Notes under the pieces: generated by a model
Seen by the model: only the letters and a program-made list of their open reading frames with translations
Told to the model about the DNA's origin: nothing
Database searches by the model: none
DNA from: Limonium bicolor
Taxonomy: Eukaryota; Streptophyta; Magnoliopsida; Caryophyllales; Plumbaginaceae
Direction: 5' to 3'
Assembly: GCA_023374045.1 (NCBI GenBank)
Contig: CM041777.1
Location: forward strand, 109,457,588 to 109,521,587
DNA length: 64,000 bases
Translations under genes and position numbers: made by a program
Shown here: in pieces, positions 48,691 to 60,898 of the stretch
Numbering within the stretch: position 1 is the first letter of the stretch
Layout: each line of letters opens with the position of its first letter

Positions 48691-49738
48691 ATATATTTAT
48701 TTCTAACCTTGTGTATATGGACTACTCCCTAACCTTTTCATTTACTATTTTGACATATAGTTTTATCATATTATCAAATGAGTTTATTTAATTAACTAGT
48801 TTTTTCTCTTTGTATATTACATATATCAATTGTAGATCAACTATTTTTTTCTCAGCTATATATCTCCGTTGACAAAAGAACTGTGTCTATGGAAAGAAAA
48901 GATGTAGTCCTTGACGGTGGAGCTCTCTGCTCTCTCCTCTTTTCTGCCTTCTCTTTTCCTCATCTTTTCTCTTATCCACCGTTTCTTCTCATCTTTTTTG
49001 TTTAATAGTAGTAGTACTACTACTACTACTATTTAGATGTTATTTTGTTGTGTCGGTTTTCTTTAGTTCTTAGTTTCCTCTCTGGTGAGGGGGAGTTACT
49101 TGTTTTTGTTTTTGTTTGGGTTTGTGGATTTTGAGTATGGTTTGGGTGTTTGATTTTCCACCATTAGTGTTTCTTCCAGAGCTTAAGAGTTTGATCGCTG
49201 CTCAGTGGAGCCGATGGATGCTGCTTGGTATTGATTACCAACTGCTGTTGCTAGCAGGGAATGGATCCATCATGATGTGTGAAGCCGCAGATGACGGCGA
49301 AAGTGAAGGTGGCGCCGATTCTGGTGATGGTGGTGCCGATTTCGGGCACTACAAAAAAATACCATTTACTAACACACAATTTTAGTGACAGACAATTTAG
49401 TAGTATAATCGATAAATAGTTACACATTACAAATGTCAGTAAAAGTCAATAACTTTTACTAACATATAATTGATTAACTCACTATATTTAACACTTTTAC
49501 TAATAGATTTTTAACTAGTGTGAGTAAGCTTAAGTACGTGTGTCAGTGTATATACTAGTCGCTAACTTTACTAACACATCACTGAAAAAAACCTCTCTCC
49601 TTCAGTTTCCCACACCTTCACAATCTTTTTTCAGTATGTCTTAGCTACAGCTAACTGTAGGTAGAGCTAGCTACATACAGCAGGGATCACCACGCGCCTA
49701 GAGTTAGTTTTTTTTTCATAACAAAAAATCTTAGAATT
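48691..49738. other. No gene recognised; possible CACTA-type end
   Basis: A partial Stowaway-like CTCCCTAACC motif lies near 48725 and TAGTAGTACTACTACT-type triplet repeats at 49007-49032. An open frame at 49116-49385 ends in a Gly/Asp-rich stretch without known motif. At 49350 the sequence CACTACAAAAAAATACC resembles a CACTA terminus, but no convincing partner with a matching duplication was found. Confidence 0.35.
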
Positions 49739-50341
49739 GTTGTAATTTTTAATATATAAGTCCAAAATTTAAAAAAAATATATGATTGTTCACCTAAATT
49801 CTAGTTCTTCAAAACAAGACCAGTCATGGATATATTTTGACAACTTAAAAAAAAATATTTTACATGTATAGTGTACAGAACATAAAAAACATGTACAGAT
49901 AGTCATATAAACCTGTACAAATGTTCATTAAAATATGTACATCCATATGTAAAAACATGTACATCATCGTATTAAAAACATACAGATGGTCACATAAACC
50001 TGTACGAATCATTAAATATGTACATCCTTAGATTAAAATATGTACATATAAGGGAGAAAACTTGTACAGATGGCCATACAAACATGTACGGATGTTCATT
50101 AAAGAACATGTACATTTTCACATCTGAACATGTACATCGTCATATTAAAACATGTACATTCTCACATTAAAATATGTACATACATCCTCACATTAAAATA
50201 TCATGATATACATGTAAAAATATTTTTTTTTTAAAGTTGTCAAAATATATTCATGACTGGTCTTATTTGAAGAGCTTGAATTTAAATAAACAATGATATA
50301 ATTTTTTCCTATTTTGGACTTATATATTAAAAGTTATAACC
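49739..50341. mobile_element. Inverted-repeat element with ACATGTAC core
   Basis: Arms of about 130-140 bp are inverted copies with mismatches. Left: TTTTAATATATAAGTCCAAA and CAAGACCAGTCATGGATATA. Right: TATATTCATGACTGGTCTTA and TTGGACTTATATATTAAAA. Between them (49860-50200) about twenty short units contain ACATGTAC or variants, many as AACATGTACATC. There is no ORF. No target duplication was identified, so the class is unknown. Confidence 0.65.
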
Positions 50342-50435
50342 ATTTAAATTATTATTAATGTGATAAAGATAAAAAAATGAAAATACAAAGTAAAGCATGC
50401 GTTAGCTGTCGGAACTTTTTAGATTTTTAATTACA

Positions 50436-50525
50436 AAATCACCACTATCCCTATTTTGTATTACAAAACACCACTATCCCTATTTTCTATTACAAAAACA
50501 TCCTTCTCCTATTTTCTAAATTATA
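50436..50525 (+). repeat. Short tandem repeat
   Basis: About three imperfect units of roughly 30 bp containing CACTATCCCTATTTT and TATTACAAAA. Confidence 0.6.
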
Positions 50526-50816
50526 AAATTAGCCCTTAGATGTAGCCATCCTAGCTACAAGCAAATGTGGCCAAGAAATTGGGATCTTTTTTTCCTTACC
50601 GATTTCCATGTACGCTAAACCCATATCATCTTCGCGCCTCAGATTTTGCCGAATTTTTTCATCTTCAATATTCTTCCATCAAATTTCCCTTCCATAGGGA
50701 GACTATTTCTGTTTTTTCTGGAAAATTTCCCGGGAACGAGCATTTCCCCAACTCATTTCCCATGCCCGGGTGATATTGTGTGAATTGCCGTAGAACAAGT
50801 TTTTTTTTTAGTGTAC

Positions 50817-50995
50817 AGAAGCCGATAACGGTAATGTCGGCTTTCAGAAGCCGATAACCGTGATATCGGTTTCTTCACAATCCAAATTTCGACCGTTGAA
50901 GTACTTGCAAAGAAGCCGATAATACTGTTATCGGCTTCCAGATACCGATAATAGTATTATCGGCTTCTTTGCAAGTACTCCAACGGTCGAAATTT
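50817..50995. repeat. GAAGCCGATAA repeats and a 51-bp-arm hairpin
   Basis: Two direct copies of AGAAGCCGATAAC (50817, 50847) precede a hairpin with 51-bp arms (50884-50934 and 50945-50995) that differ at only two positions, with a 10-base loop. The motif GAAGCCGATAA recurs within the arms. It lies 150-320 bp upstream of the MULE2 transposase start, so it may be a subterminal transposase-binding or promoter region. Confidence 0.8.
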
Positions 50996-51141
50996 GTAAC
51001 GGCTAGTGTTGTATTGACTACAAATAAGTTATTTTGTTCCAACATTTGATTGTTGTTTCCTATTTTCTTCTCTAGCTGAATCAAAATTTGTTGTTCAGTC
51101 CACACAATTTCACACTATACACTCTTCCTGTGGGTTATGAA

Positions 51142-53612
51142 ATGGATATTCCATGTACTCTTTATCTCAATGCAGAGCTCAAATACAATCCAGATGGTAT
51201 ATATTTTCATATTCATCCTCATTGGTCTAGATTCATCGACACTCAAATTTCCGAGCATTCCACATTTCAATCCTTCAAAGATAATGTCAAAAATCTTGTC
51301 GACTTGGAGTTTGGTGGAGATTATGTTATCACCGACATGGTTTACAGGAAGTTGCAGAATAAATATCCATCTTGTTCCTTCCTTCCACTCAAAATTAATA
51401 GCGATTCTCGGGTGAAGCTGATGATATCAAACTTCATCAAGAATTCAGATTTGCTGAACAATGTGGCTGTGCTAATTGAGTTCGAGCATGCAACTACACC
51501 TTCTCCGGAGGAAGACAATGAAACCGATGATGATATTTTCCGAGCATCAACAAGCCGAAGATGAAAATCTGCAGAGTTCGGATGATGATTCTGAGATGGA
51601 GCCTGAAGATTTACCAGATGACGATGACATAGTTGATGAAGCTGGGCCCTCCACACCGTACACTCCTTCAGCGTCGTACTCATCGCAGTGGATTTACAGG
51701 CCATAAGCCAGATACCATCAGACATTGATCGACGTGGTTTGCCATACTGGAGGCCAGGTCAGGAGTTCGTCGTGGGGCAAGAATTTGCTGATAAAAATGT
51801 TCTTGTGACTGCAGTAAAACAGTATCACTTGGAGAGAAACGTAGATTTCGTTGCCCCCGAGAATAACAGAGAATTTACACCCTAAGGTGCCGACAAGGGT
51901 GCAGTTTCAGATTTTGAGCTGCGCTTTTGAAGAATTCCATTGAATGGCGACTACGGAAATTCAGTCCTCACACATGCGCTCCAGTCCTAGATGAGGGTAA
52001 TGATCGTTTCTTGACTTACAATTTCATTGCTGAAGTCATGATACCAAGGGTCAAAGAGAACCCCGCACTACAAGTGAAGACTGTGATTCAACTTATCCGT
52101 TCAGAATATAAAAGGAAGATCAGCTACAAGAAAGCTTGGTTAGGCCGTGCTGAAGCGATAAGAAGGGTCTACGGTGATTGGGAACAGTCATTTACTGAAT
52201 TACCCAGGTATCTCATAAGTATCAAACATTTTATACCTAATTCGTATATCGACCTAGATTCGACTGTTGTGTTTCAAGATGAAACACAGACTACTCAAGT
52301 TAGGCGGTTTAAGCGATGTTTCTGGGCATTTGGGCCTTGCATTAATGCCTTTAAGTATATGAAGCCTCTACTACAAATAGATGCTACTCACCTGTACGGT
52401 AAGTACAAAGGTAAACTATTGGTTGCTGTTGCCCAAGATGGTAACACAAGATAATACCAATGGCCTTTGGTATCGTTGCTAGCGAGTCAAGGGATGACTG
52501 GAAATATTTTCTTGACCGTGTTCGTACCGTAGTCATTGGAGCTAGGAATGATGTGGCAGTGATTACGGATCGGGCTGGAGCTATAATGTCGATCATGGGG
52601 GAAGAACAGTACTGGCTTCCACCTTATGCCCAACATTTCTTGTGTATGCGTCATATTGCTTCAAACTTTCAGACAAGATTTGGAAACAAGGAGTGGAAAA
52701 AGTACCTCATCAACACAGGTAACAACTAGAGAATTGTATGTAGTCGTCTTTTATGATATTGGGTAGGTATCTAATCTGAAGTTATTACTTGTGCAGGTTA
52801 CTATTTTAGAAGGGATAAGGTTCAAGAAAGATTAAATCACTTACTTGCTCTTCACCCATCAATTGCTCCTTTTTTCAATGAGCTACCCCCCGAGAAATGG
52901 TCACGTGCGTATGATGATGGAAAGAGGTGGGGTCATATGACAACTAACCTGGTGGAGTGCATGAATGGTGTGCTGAAGAGGGTCCGTCTCCTACCGGTAA
53001 CGGCTATTGTTGAAAGCACTTTGTATAAGTTAATTGACTACTTTCGAGATAACCTAGAAACCTATAATGCACAAAGGAATAGTGGGTTATTTTTTACCAA
53101 GCACCTCTTAGACAAAGTAGCTGAAAATCAAACCCTTGCCAACTACCACCGTGTGATTGTTATTGATGCTATGGATTTGGTGTTTGAGGTGGTTGATAAT
53201 GGGGATGCAAACCTACGGCGAGACAAAGGTAAGTTTAATCAACTCAAGGGAGTGTGAATGTGGTGAATGGAAGGCGTTTAAGTATCCATGCTCACATGTC
53301 ATGTCCGTGTGCTCTACTTGCACCCTAGATTAGAGGAATTATGTTCATCAAGTTTACAGACTTGAAACGATGATAACGGCTTATAGCGAGAACAAGTTTG
53401 TGCCACTAGGAAATCAAGGGAAGTGGCCTACATATGGTGGGCTTGCAATTATTCCAGATCTAGCTATGATGCGTAATGTCAGAGGCCGGCCAACATTCTC
53501 CCGCATTCATAACGAGATGGATGAGAATTATGAGCGTGAAACAAGACATTGTGGGCTATGTCGGCAACGCGGTCATGTTAGGACAAGATGCCCGAATGCA
53601 AGTTACAGTTAA
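51142..53612 (+). pseudogene. Mutator-type transposase of MULE2, broken
   Basis: The start at ATG 51142 (MDIPCT) is chosen because the convergent gene at 63404 begins MEIPCT. Order: an N-terminal domain of about 120 residues ending near VLIEFEH; an acidic linker; a DNA-binding region (EWRLRKFSPHTCAP at about 51935); and a MULE catalytic domain with LLQIDATHLYGKYKGKLLVA (about 52372), AFGIVASES and AVITDRAGAI (about 52560). These are followed by TTNLVECMNGVLKR (about 52940), a SWIM finger (CEC-x9-CSH, about 53250-53300) and a CCHC knuckle CGLCRQRGHVRTRC (about 53550-53590). An intron is likely at about 52725-52797. Frame changes or stops occur near 51540, 51706, 51885, 52452, 53248 and 53325. 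It is a different lineage from the MULE1 transposase. Confidence 0.85.
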
Positions 53613-53987
53613 TTCCCCAGTGTCATTGTATGTTATTGCATTAGCCAATTATGCTCCTGCTCAGACAGGTCGTGCCTTTAGCAAGCACAAAAAAAAATGT
53701 AATTTATCCATTGTCCGTTGTAATGAATTGTCTTTAAATTGTATTTGTTAAATATGCAAGGACTAAAGATTGAGTTGATACACCATTCTATTGGCAAAGG
53801 AAATAGTCCAAATACATAGATCGATTCAATGACATCCATCATTGTTTTATTACATACTGACATAGTAATACTTAATCATCTTCTTGTACGTGCTTGTTGT
53901 ATACAAGAACGTCTATCATAGGAGTAGCCACATATCACTTCTGTTGATACCTTACAATGGACGAGATATGTATCATCCACCTACATA
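53613..53987. other. Gap between the convergent MULE2 genes
   Basis: A short AT-rich stretch that must hold both 3' ends. No ORF or repeat of note. Confidence 0.5.
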
Positions 53988-54276
53988 TTAACCTTCGCTT
54001 TCGCTGTCATCTGTACCGTAATCTTCATTATACTCTTGTGCCAAGGATAGGGTCGCTAAATTATCACGTGGTTGTGGGGTAACTTCCCTAAATGCATATA
54101 CCACATAGAATTCTAATCGAGTGTAAAATGTTGATTATAAATGAACCGTTCAATCATTGTTCCAACGTCAACATCTCGGTTTATTTGCAATGGCCCCCAT
54201 ACAGGGCGTGGCTGGGAGCACATCAGTAATCGATGAAGTATCGATTCAACCACACAATGGTAACCGTAACGCTCTT

Positions 54277-54842
54277 TGAAGAAACCTACTATGTGTGAGA
54301 ATAGAACTGAGAAGATACAGTGACAATAAAAGAACTCGGAAACTCAGACTATTACTCAGAATCTCGTATCACAATCGATACACAATGGGCACGTAGTGTG
54401 TTCACCACACCACCTTTACACGAGATTTAAAACCTCAACACGTTAAGAGTACAACCCACTCTTAACACTCACACTCTAAGTATACCTTGCATTACTAATC
54501 ACGTTTCAGTATGCAACTGACCTCACTCATGTAATTCTTTAACACTCAAACCCTATGCGGCGTATTGCCTTTCTGTTTTATCGTTCTCTCTCTTTTCTCC
54601 TCTCTCCCCAAAAACGCTCTCAAACCCTAGAGTTGTCGTCTCATATATAGATAGCGAGGCTATAGATTACATCTCATAAAACATAGATTTTATTTATCTT
54701 TAACAGATAGATAAAATCACATTTAAGATATTCTATCCGCTTTGTTAGTTTCCTCGGTTTTGGACTGGCATGCGGATCTCAATATTGCTTCTTCACGCTC
54801 ATCAGTTTGAAGCTGAGTTTGCCGATCAAAATTACATCAACA
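54277..54842 (-). repeat. 3' LTR of Copia2
   Basis: 566 bp, nearly identical to 62682-63242. TG..CA ends in element orientation. The polypurine tract adjoins it at 54843. Confidence 0.95.
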
Positions 54843-54856
54843 ATTTCCCCCTTTTT
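54843..54856 (-). other. Polypurine tract of Copia2
   Basis: Reads AAAAAGGGGGAAAT on the minus strand, directly before the 3' LTR. This is the expected primer for plus-strand DNA synthesis. Confidence 0.85.
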
Positions 54857-55346
54857 GATGCGGCAAACTGTTGAAGTCTTGAACCCCTTGTATTGATTCC
54901 CCCTGAATCTTGTATTACCGTAACTCCGCATGAAGATTCTATCAACTGTCGGCATTCCCCCTCAATCTCACATGCCCTTCTGATAACCTGTGCTCAGTGT
55001 AAAACTCACAACCTCTTGTGCATTAAGTGTGATATGATACTAATTGGAGATATTAGAAGACAAATAAACCAGAAACTCTATGCAGGCAGTTTGCATCATA
55101 AACCCAACTGAACAAAAGTTTTTGCATAACAGATAGGGAAAACATATAGTTCAAACCCAAAAATATCAGTCTAATATGCACCAACTATTTGTGCATCAAG
55201 CCATATGTCTAAAAAACGGATTACGAGAAATTTAAAGACTTCCAACCATACTTCCCCCTTTTGCCACATCAAAAAGAGATCAGTCATTCCACAAAAGAAA
55301 ATGTAAGTATCAAATCGGGAAGGGGTAGGATGCAATCCAACGAAAA

Positions 55347-56708
55347 CTAGAATTTTTCAGACTGTTCATCTGAAGAGTTAGCCGCAGACATCAAAAAGTT
55401 CATCTTGTCCTCCAGGAGCTGTAACCTATCCATCAATCGCTTTTCCATCATCTCCAATGAGTCTAAGACTGACTGCAACATAGAGGAAGTGGAAGCGGTA
55501 GCATTGTCAGTCTTCTCTTCTTGTTGACCAGCCTGTTTGAACTGCCAGCCTGTTTCAGTTAATTCCAAGCCCATCTTGGAAAGAGTCGCAACAGCCAGAA
55601 AGTTAGTCGGTTGTGCAGATATGAAGAAGGCTTCTTCTTGAACAAGCTTGAAATGTCGTAGAACTTTTGTTATCCAGAAAGGATAAGGAATGGAGGGCTT
55701 GGAACTATTGACAATCGTCCGCAAATGTGAGATAATAATTCTTGGCAAGGAAAGGCGAATCTTTTTATCTAAGCACCACATTATCCCTAGATCAACTGGA
55801 GTGACCTTGTCACGCATATCAGAACGAGGAAAGATGGTTTGATAAGCAAGCAGATGGAGTAGCCTTGGTAGCACACCCAGGTCCCGTTGTGGATAGTGTT
55901 TCAGTCTTGAACTCGCACGATTTAACCCAAAATGCTGTACCACCTCAGAGTGCGGTGCTACATCCACTTTCTGAGCATTGAACTCAGCCAATCCATCAAG
56001 AGGAATCTCAAGAATCATAGCAAGCCATGCTGGAGAAATTATCATCTGGACGCCAGCGACCTCAGTCTTAAACTCGTAGGGAGAGACAAATTCTAAATTT
56101 AGAACAAACGGAAAGAGAAGCTCCGGGTAGTAAGAGGTTTCGGAAATAAACAACTTTTCCCAACCTTGAAATTTCACAATGTCCATTAATGAACTCAAAG
56201 AATTCTTCTCTAGCCATTCACAATCTACCAACTTTCCAGGAATAATGTCGGATTCATACATTGTACGAGTGAAAATAGGTTTCTGGGGAAAGTTACGACC
56301 TGGGTTCTGCGACCTTTCTTGACGAGTGTCCTTGGCCTTCAATGTGGATGTACGGCGTGGCATAGACTTCAGTCTCTTCGATGCTCGTTGTTGCATGACT
56401 GGCGAATCATCTTCCTTGCGCTTTGGATTCGCCGAGGAAGCATCTTCGACCCCCTGAACCACTTTCTTGGCAGGTGTGCGCAACCGACGACGTGATTTGG
56501 CCAGTGGAATTTCGTCCTCTGTTGGAACGGCAGAGGAATCTTCATCGCTTACTATTGTGGTTTCTTTCGGAGTTGGAGATTTTACTTCAGGTGAGGGTTT
56601 TGAAAGAGAATCAGGGACGGTGGTCTGTTGGCTATTGACAGTGGGGTGCACAGTAGCAAGAGGAACAACTTCCTCGTAGACTAACTGGTCGAAAGAATCC
56701 ATTGCCAA
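55347..56708 (-). CDS. Extra ORF of Copia2, 453 residues, unknown function
   Basis: An intact frame in the same sense as gag-pol, between pol and the 3' LTR. The first 130 residues are low-complexity, rich in Ser, Pro and Glu, with basic clusters (KSRRRLRTPAKK, NPKRK, KRLK) that look like nuclear-localisation signals. Residues of about 145-360 form a folded-looking domain with YYPELLFPFVLNLEF and ISPAWLAMILEIPLDGL. This pattern recalls a domain seen in many plant transposon-associated proteins (an impression, not a search result). The last 50 residues (SVLDSLEMMEKRLMDRLQLL and beyond) look like a coiled coil. There is no signal peptide or obvious membrane segment, so an envelope-like role is not supported. 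Extra 3' ORFs are known in Sirevirus-type copia elements; the relationship is untested. This frame is intact while gag and pol are broken. Confidence 0.75.
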   Translation of the reverse strand: MAMDSFDQLVYEEVVPLATVHPTVNSQQTTVPDSLSKPSPEVKSPTPKETTIVSDEDSSAVPTEDEIPLAKSRRRLRTPAKKVVQGVEDASSANPKRKEDDSPVMQQRASKRLKSMPRRTSTLKAKDTRQERSQNPGRNFPQKPIFTRTMYESDIIPGKLVDCEWLEKNSLSSLMDIVKFQGWEKLFISETSYYPELLFPFVLNLEFVSPYEFKTEVAGVQMIISPAWLAMILEIPLDGLAEFNAQKVDVAPHSEVVQHFGLNRASSRLKHYPQRDLGVLPRLLHLLAYQTIFPRSDMRDKVTPVDLGIMWCLDKKIRLSLPRIIISHLRTIVNSSKPSIPYPFWITKVLRHFKLVQEEAFFISAQPTNFLAVATLSKMGLELTETGWQFKQAGQQEEKTDNATASTSSMLQSVLDSLEMMEKRLMDRLQLLEDKMNFLMSAANSSDEQSEKF

Positions 56709-57744
56709 AGTCGAAGGATGGTGAAGGAGAGCTCAAGAACAAGGCTGAGGAAAGGAGAGTTGGGGGCGACTGAGAAACTTCGGGAGAAGACGTAACCAAG
56801 TGGAGAAAGATAGTGAAATTTAAAATGTGATAAAGAGGAAACAGTGATGTGTTGTAGTGTTTATTTTTATTAAAAAAATAGAGCTTCTCCGGTTGCAAAG
56901 CATAGGTGAGAGATCTAGACCGAGACTATCAGAATAAAACATTTAGAAAAATTAGGAAGGTGAGCACAATTATCTACATAGACATCGACCAAAATACTGT
57001 AGTAGATTATGTCTTCAGTCTCCTTTCATTGATAAATCTCCGAAAGTGGGCATACAACCAGCAGTTCATGTGGATTGTTTTTGGTGTTTTTTTTTTCTTA
57101 AAACAAAAAAACGTATTCACAACCGCAACTTTCCTGTGAAACGACAAGAGGTGAGAAGTACAATCATATTCCATTATACCTTTCATCACCACAGACTCAT
57201 ACTCACAGCTTAGAAAGATAATATTTGCTATATTTAAGAAACAACACCTTAACTTTCACTCTTCACCCATGTAACGACTTTGGGTCAACTTGTCCAGAGT
57301 AGTTACCCTTAGAAAGTTAGATGATGAAGCATCCTATAAGACTTAATTGTCGAATGAAAGAGGCCAATTAAGTGTTGTTTGTGCTGTGAGCAGTGGAGTC
57401 TCTTGCCTTGTTCATTCCGTTATATTAGATAACCAATTAAATATCATGCCATTGATCTTTATTGCAAATCCAGACATGATGCTTGTGAGGCACATCCAGG
57501 AGATTTATACAAAAGGAGATAAGAAGTGCATTCATCGAACTTAGGTATATTTAGTGGACATGCTGAAGTAAACAATAGTCTCATCTTACTAACTTCCGTA
57601 ACATCTTATTCATGAAAAGACTTAGAATAGAACACTATCATCCATGTAGAACAACCGGAAACGTTAGAAGTGAAAGGACAAAAAGAAAAAAAATTGAAAA
57701 CTATCCAAGAGGACAAAACGGCATAAAAAAACAAATCCGTCTCT
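56709..57744. other. Copia2 spacer between pol and the extra ORF
   Basis: About 1 kb without a usable sense frame. It could hold a promoter or splice acceptor for the downstream ORF; I see no definite signal. Confidence 0.5.
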
Positions 57745-60700
57745 CACTTGGTATCTACCATGCCAATCTCAAAACGAAGTTTCTCAAAGGTTTCTCTTGG
57801 TAATGGCTTGGTGAATATGTCGGCCAACTGTTTTTTCTGTGGGACAATGAATAAGAATAACGTGTCCATGTTCAACATGATCGCGAATGAAATGATGACG
57901 GATGTCAATGTGTTTAGAACGTGAGTGATGAACTGGATTTTTGGTTAGCTCAATGGCGCTGGTATTATCGCAATAGATGGGAACTGGAATGAAAAATAGA
58001 CCATAATCCTCCAGCTGCTGATGAAGCCATAAGATCTGGGCACAGCACGCTGCTGCAGCCACATACTCAGCTTCAGTCGTAGACAGAGCAACCGATGCTT
58101 GTTTCCTAGAAGACCAAGCTATGAGATTAGAGCCCAAGAATTGAGCCGTGCCCGTTGTACTCTTCCTATCAGTAAGAGAACCACCAAAATCTGCATCAGT
58201 ATACCCAGAAAGTGTAGGTAACGAAGTAGCCGTGTATAGAAGGCCAAGAGACGATGTCCCTTGTAGATACCGGAAAATCCGTTTGACTGCTTTGACATGA
58301 GGTGTTTTGGGATTAGATTGGAATCGAGCACAGAAACACACACTTTGCATAATATCAGGACAACTCGCGGTAAGATAGAGAAGAGACCCTATCATCCCCC
58401 TATAAATGGAAGGATCTGTAGACTCTACAGTGGGTTCCAGTCCGAGTCTGAGAGTAGTTGACATTGGAGTAGACATTGGTTTACACTCATTGAACTTATA
58501 CTTAGTCAAAAGCTCCAAAGTATATTTAGTTTGGCTGACAAAAGTACCATCAGCTGTTTGGTGAATCTGTAAACCAAGAAAATAGGTTAACTCTCCCATG
58601 TTACTCATTTGAAACTCTTTTGTCATCATGGTCTCAAATTCCGTAGTCAGTTGTGGACTGGTGGACCCGAAGACAATATCGTCCACATATATCTGAACCA
58701 GAAGCTTGTCCGTGCCATACTGTTTGATAAACAACGTACGATCAACATGGCCACGTACAAACTGTTGACTAACAAGAAATGAGGTCAATTTGTCGTACCA
58801 TGCCCTTGGTGCTTGTTTAAGACCATACAATGCTTTTTTCAACCGATAGACATGAGTAGGATAGATAGGATCTTCAAATCCTGGTGGCTGAGTAACGTAT
58901 ACCTCTTCCTTGAGGTGTCCATTTAGAAAGGCACACTTTACATCCATCTGGTAGAGTGTGAACCCATGTAGAGTGGCAAAAGCTATGAGCAGTCGAATAA
59001 CCTCAAGTCGTGCCACAGGAGCATAGGTTTCATCAAAGTCCAAACCCTCCTGTTGGTTATATCCTTTGGCAACTAGTCGAGCTTTATTTCTGGATATCTG
59101 ACCATTTGAGTCCAGCTTATTACGAAACACCCACTTTGTTCCTATGACATTCTGATTATCGGGTTTCTCAACAAGTTCCCATACCTCATTTTGTACAAAT
59201 TCATTCAACTCCTCATGCATAGCATTTATCCAGCTTTCATGTTCTAACGCTTCCTTTACAGTTTTCGGCTCTACTGTTGATACAAAACCAAAGTAAGCAC
59301 AAAACGTTTGTGCATTCGACCTGGTTTGGACTCCTGAGTTCAAATCTGACAAAATATTGTTAATCTCGATACCCGGGGCATTACGGGGTGTCAGACGAAG
59401 CATGACTCCTGCTTCCTGGTTTACTGCTGGTGGCAAGACGATGTGTTCTGGTGGTGTAGCTTCTGAGATTGGAACTGATGATGGAAGAACCTCATTACGC
59501 ACAACTTCTACTTCTGATTCAACTTCTGAATCATTATCCATGGGTACATCGTCTGCCTTATACTGAAAAACATCTTTTATCTCCTAATGACTCACCCGTC
59601 CCCCAAAGTTATTTTCATCAAACTTGACATTTGCGGATTCTTCAACCACCAAGGTGCGCTTTTTAAAAGCCCGATAAGCTTTGCTGTGCATTGCTTACCG
59701 AGAAATACATCTTCATCACTCCTTTTATCAAACTTCCCTAGTTGATCCTTTCCATGATTCAGAATGTAACATACACCCAAACACCCTGAAATGTGATATA
59801 GATGGCTTGCGCCCTTTGTACAGTTCATAGGGAGTCTTGATTAGAATTGGGCGAATCAAAGCTCTATTGAGAATGTAACATGCTGTGTTTATCGCCTCCC
59901 CCCGAAGCTTGGCGCAAGTCCACTACTGTTCAACATCGTGCGAGCCATTTCCTGAAGAGTCCTATTTTTACGTTCCACCACTCCATTTTGCTGAGGAGTT
60001 CTGGCTGCGGAATAGGTATGTGTGATTCCATTTTCAGTACAGTACTGAGACATCTTCTGATTTATGAATTCCGTCCCCTGATCAGTTCTAATGGTCTTGA
60101 CCTTATTCTCCGTTTGAGTTTGTATCTTAGAAAACAGACCCACAATCTCACCAAATGTTTGATCCTTACTATGAAGTAGAATCACCCAAGTGAACCTTGA
60201 GAAATCATCAACGACCACCAGTATATATCTCTTACCAGACCTGCTCTGAATCCTCATCGGTCCCATTAAATCCATATGAATTAATTCTAAAGTCTTGGTA
60301 CTACTGACCACATGAGTCGGTGAATGTGAAATTCTTGTTTGTTTGTTTAGAGCACAATCAGCACAGATAACATCGTGACCTATCCTCCTTTGTGGTAACC
60401 CGTTGACTAACTCCTTTAGTCTCAATTTGTTGATCAACCGGTGATGAGCATGTCCTAACCTTCGATGCCACAATATTTCTTCATCATCTTTAACCGTAAG
60501 ACAAGTCAAATCTTCCTGGTCATTCACATCTACCATGTAAAGATTTCCTACTCTACAACCTTGTCACATTACCTCCTGTGTAACCTTGTTGCGTATTTGA
60601 AACCCATTTGAATCAAAAACAACCTCCGAGGGACCCTTGTCGCATACTTGTGATACGCTTAACAGATCATGACTGAGCCCCTCTACCAAACTAACTTGAT

Positions 60701-60881
60701 CAATGCAGTTCTCTTTGCCAATCGTCCATATCCCAATAATTCTCCCTTTGCCATTGTTTCCGAATGTAACTTTTCCTCCTCGATGTTCAACTAAGGTATT
60801 GAACTTCTTTTTGTCCCCACTCATATGTCTTGAGCATCCACTGTCCATCAGCCACCAGTTCTCACATAACGAGGTAGCCAA
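57745..60881 (-). pseudogene. Copia2 pol: protease, integrase, RT, RNase H with lesions
   Basis: Protease: WLMDSGCSRHMSG (about 60850). GAG-pre-integrase and integrase: HRRLGHAHHRLI, CADCALNKQT, the DDE residues in HMDLMGP, RTDQGTEF and PQQNGVVERKN (60536-59900). Reverse transcriptase and RNase H lie in the frame 59541-57784: [33 protein letters not shown] with the catalytic [12 protein letters not shown] and STTEAEYVA. Lesions I can see: an in-frame TGA at 60564-60566; frame changes near 59899, 59778 and 59690; a TAG near 59585; and an extra A near 57834, just before the conserved ADIFTKPL tail. The true end is about 57747. The reverse transcriptase frame itself is open for 585 codons. Confidence 0.92.
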
Positions 60882-60898
60882 TGCCTAAACACAACCAA

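Noticed and set aside
49860..50200. CRISPR-like array of ACATGTAC units
   Set aside because: The spacing is irregular, the units are too short, the sequence is nuclear plant DNA inside an inverted-repeat element, and no cas genes are present.
49350..50812. Possible CACTA element from CACTACAAAAAAA to a TTTTTTAGTG end
   Set aside because: The termini agree only in the first few bases and the A-run. The flanking triplets (GGG and TAC) differ, and no shared subterminal repeats were seen.
55347..56708. Envelope-like gene in Copia2
   Set aside because: No signal peptide, transmembrane segment or coiled-coil/fusion arrangement typical of an envelope protein is visible. Nuclear-localisation-like clusters point elsewhere.
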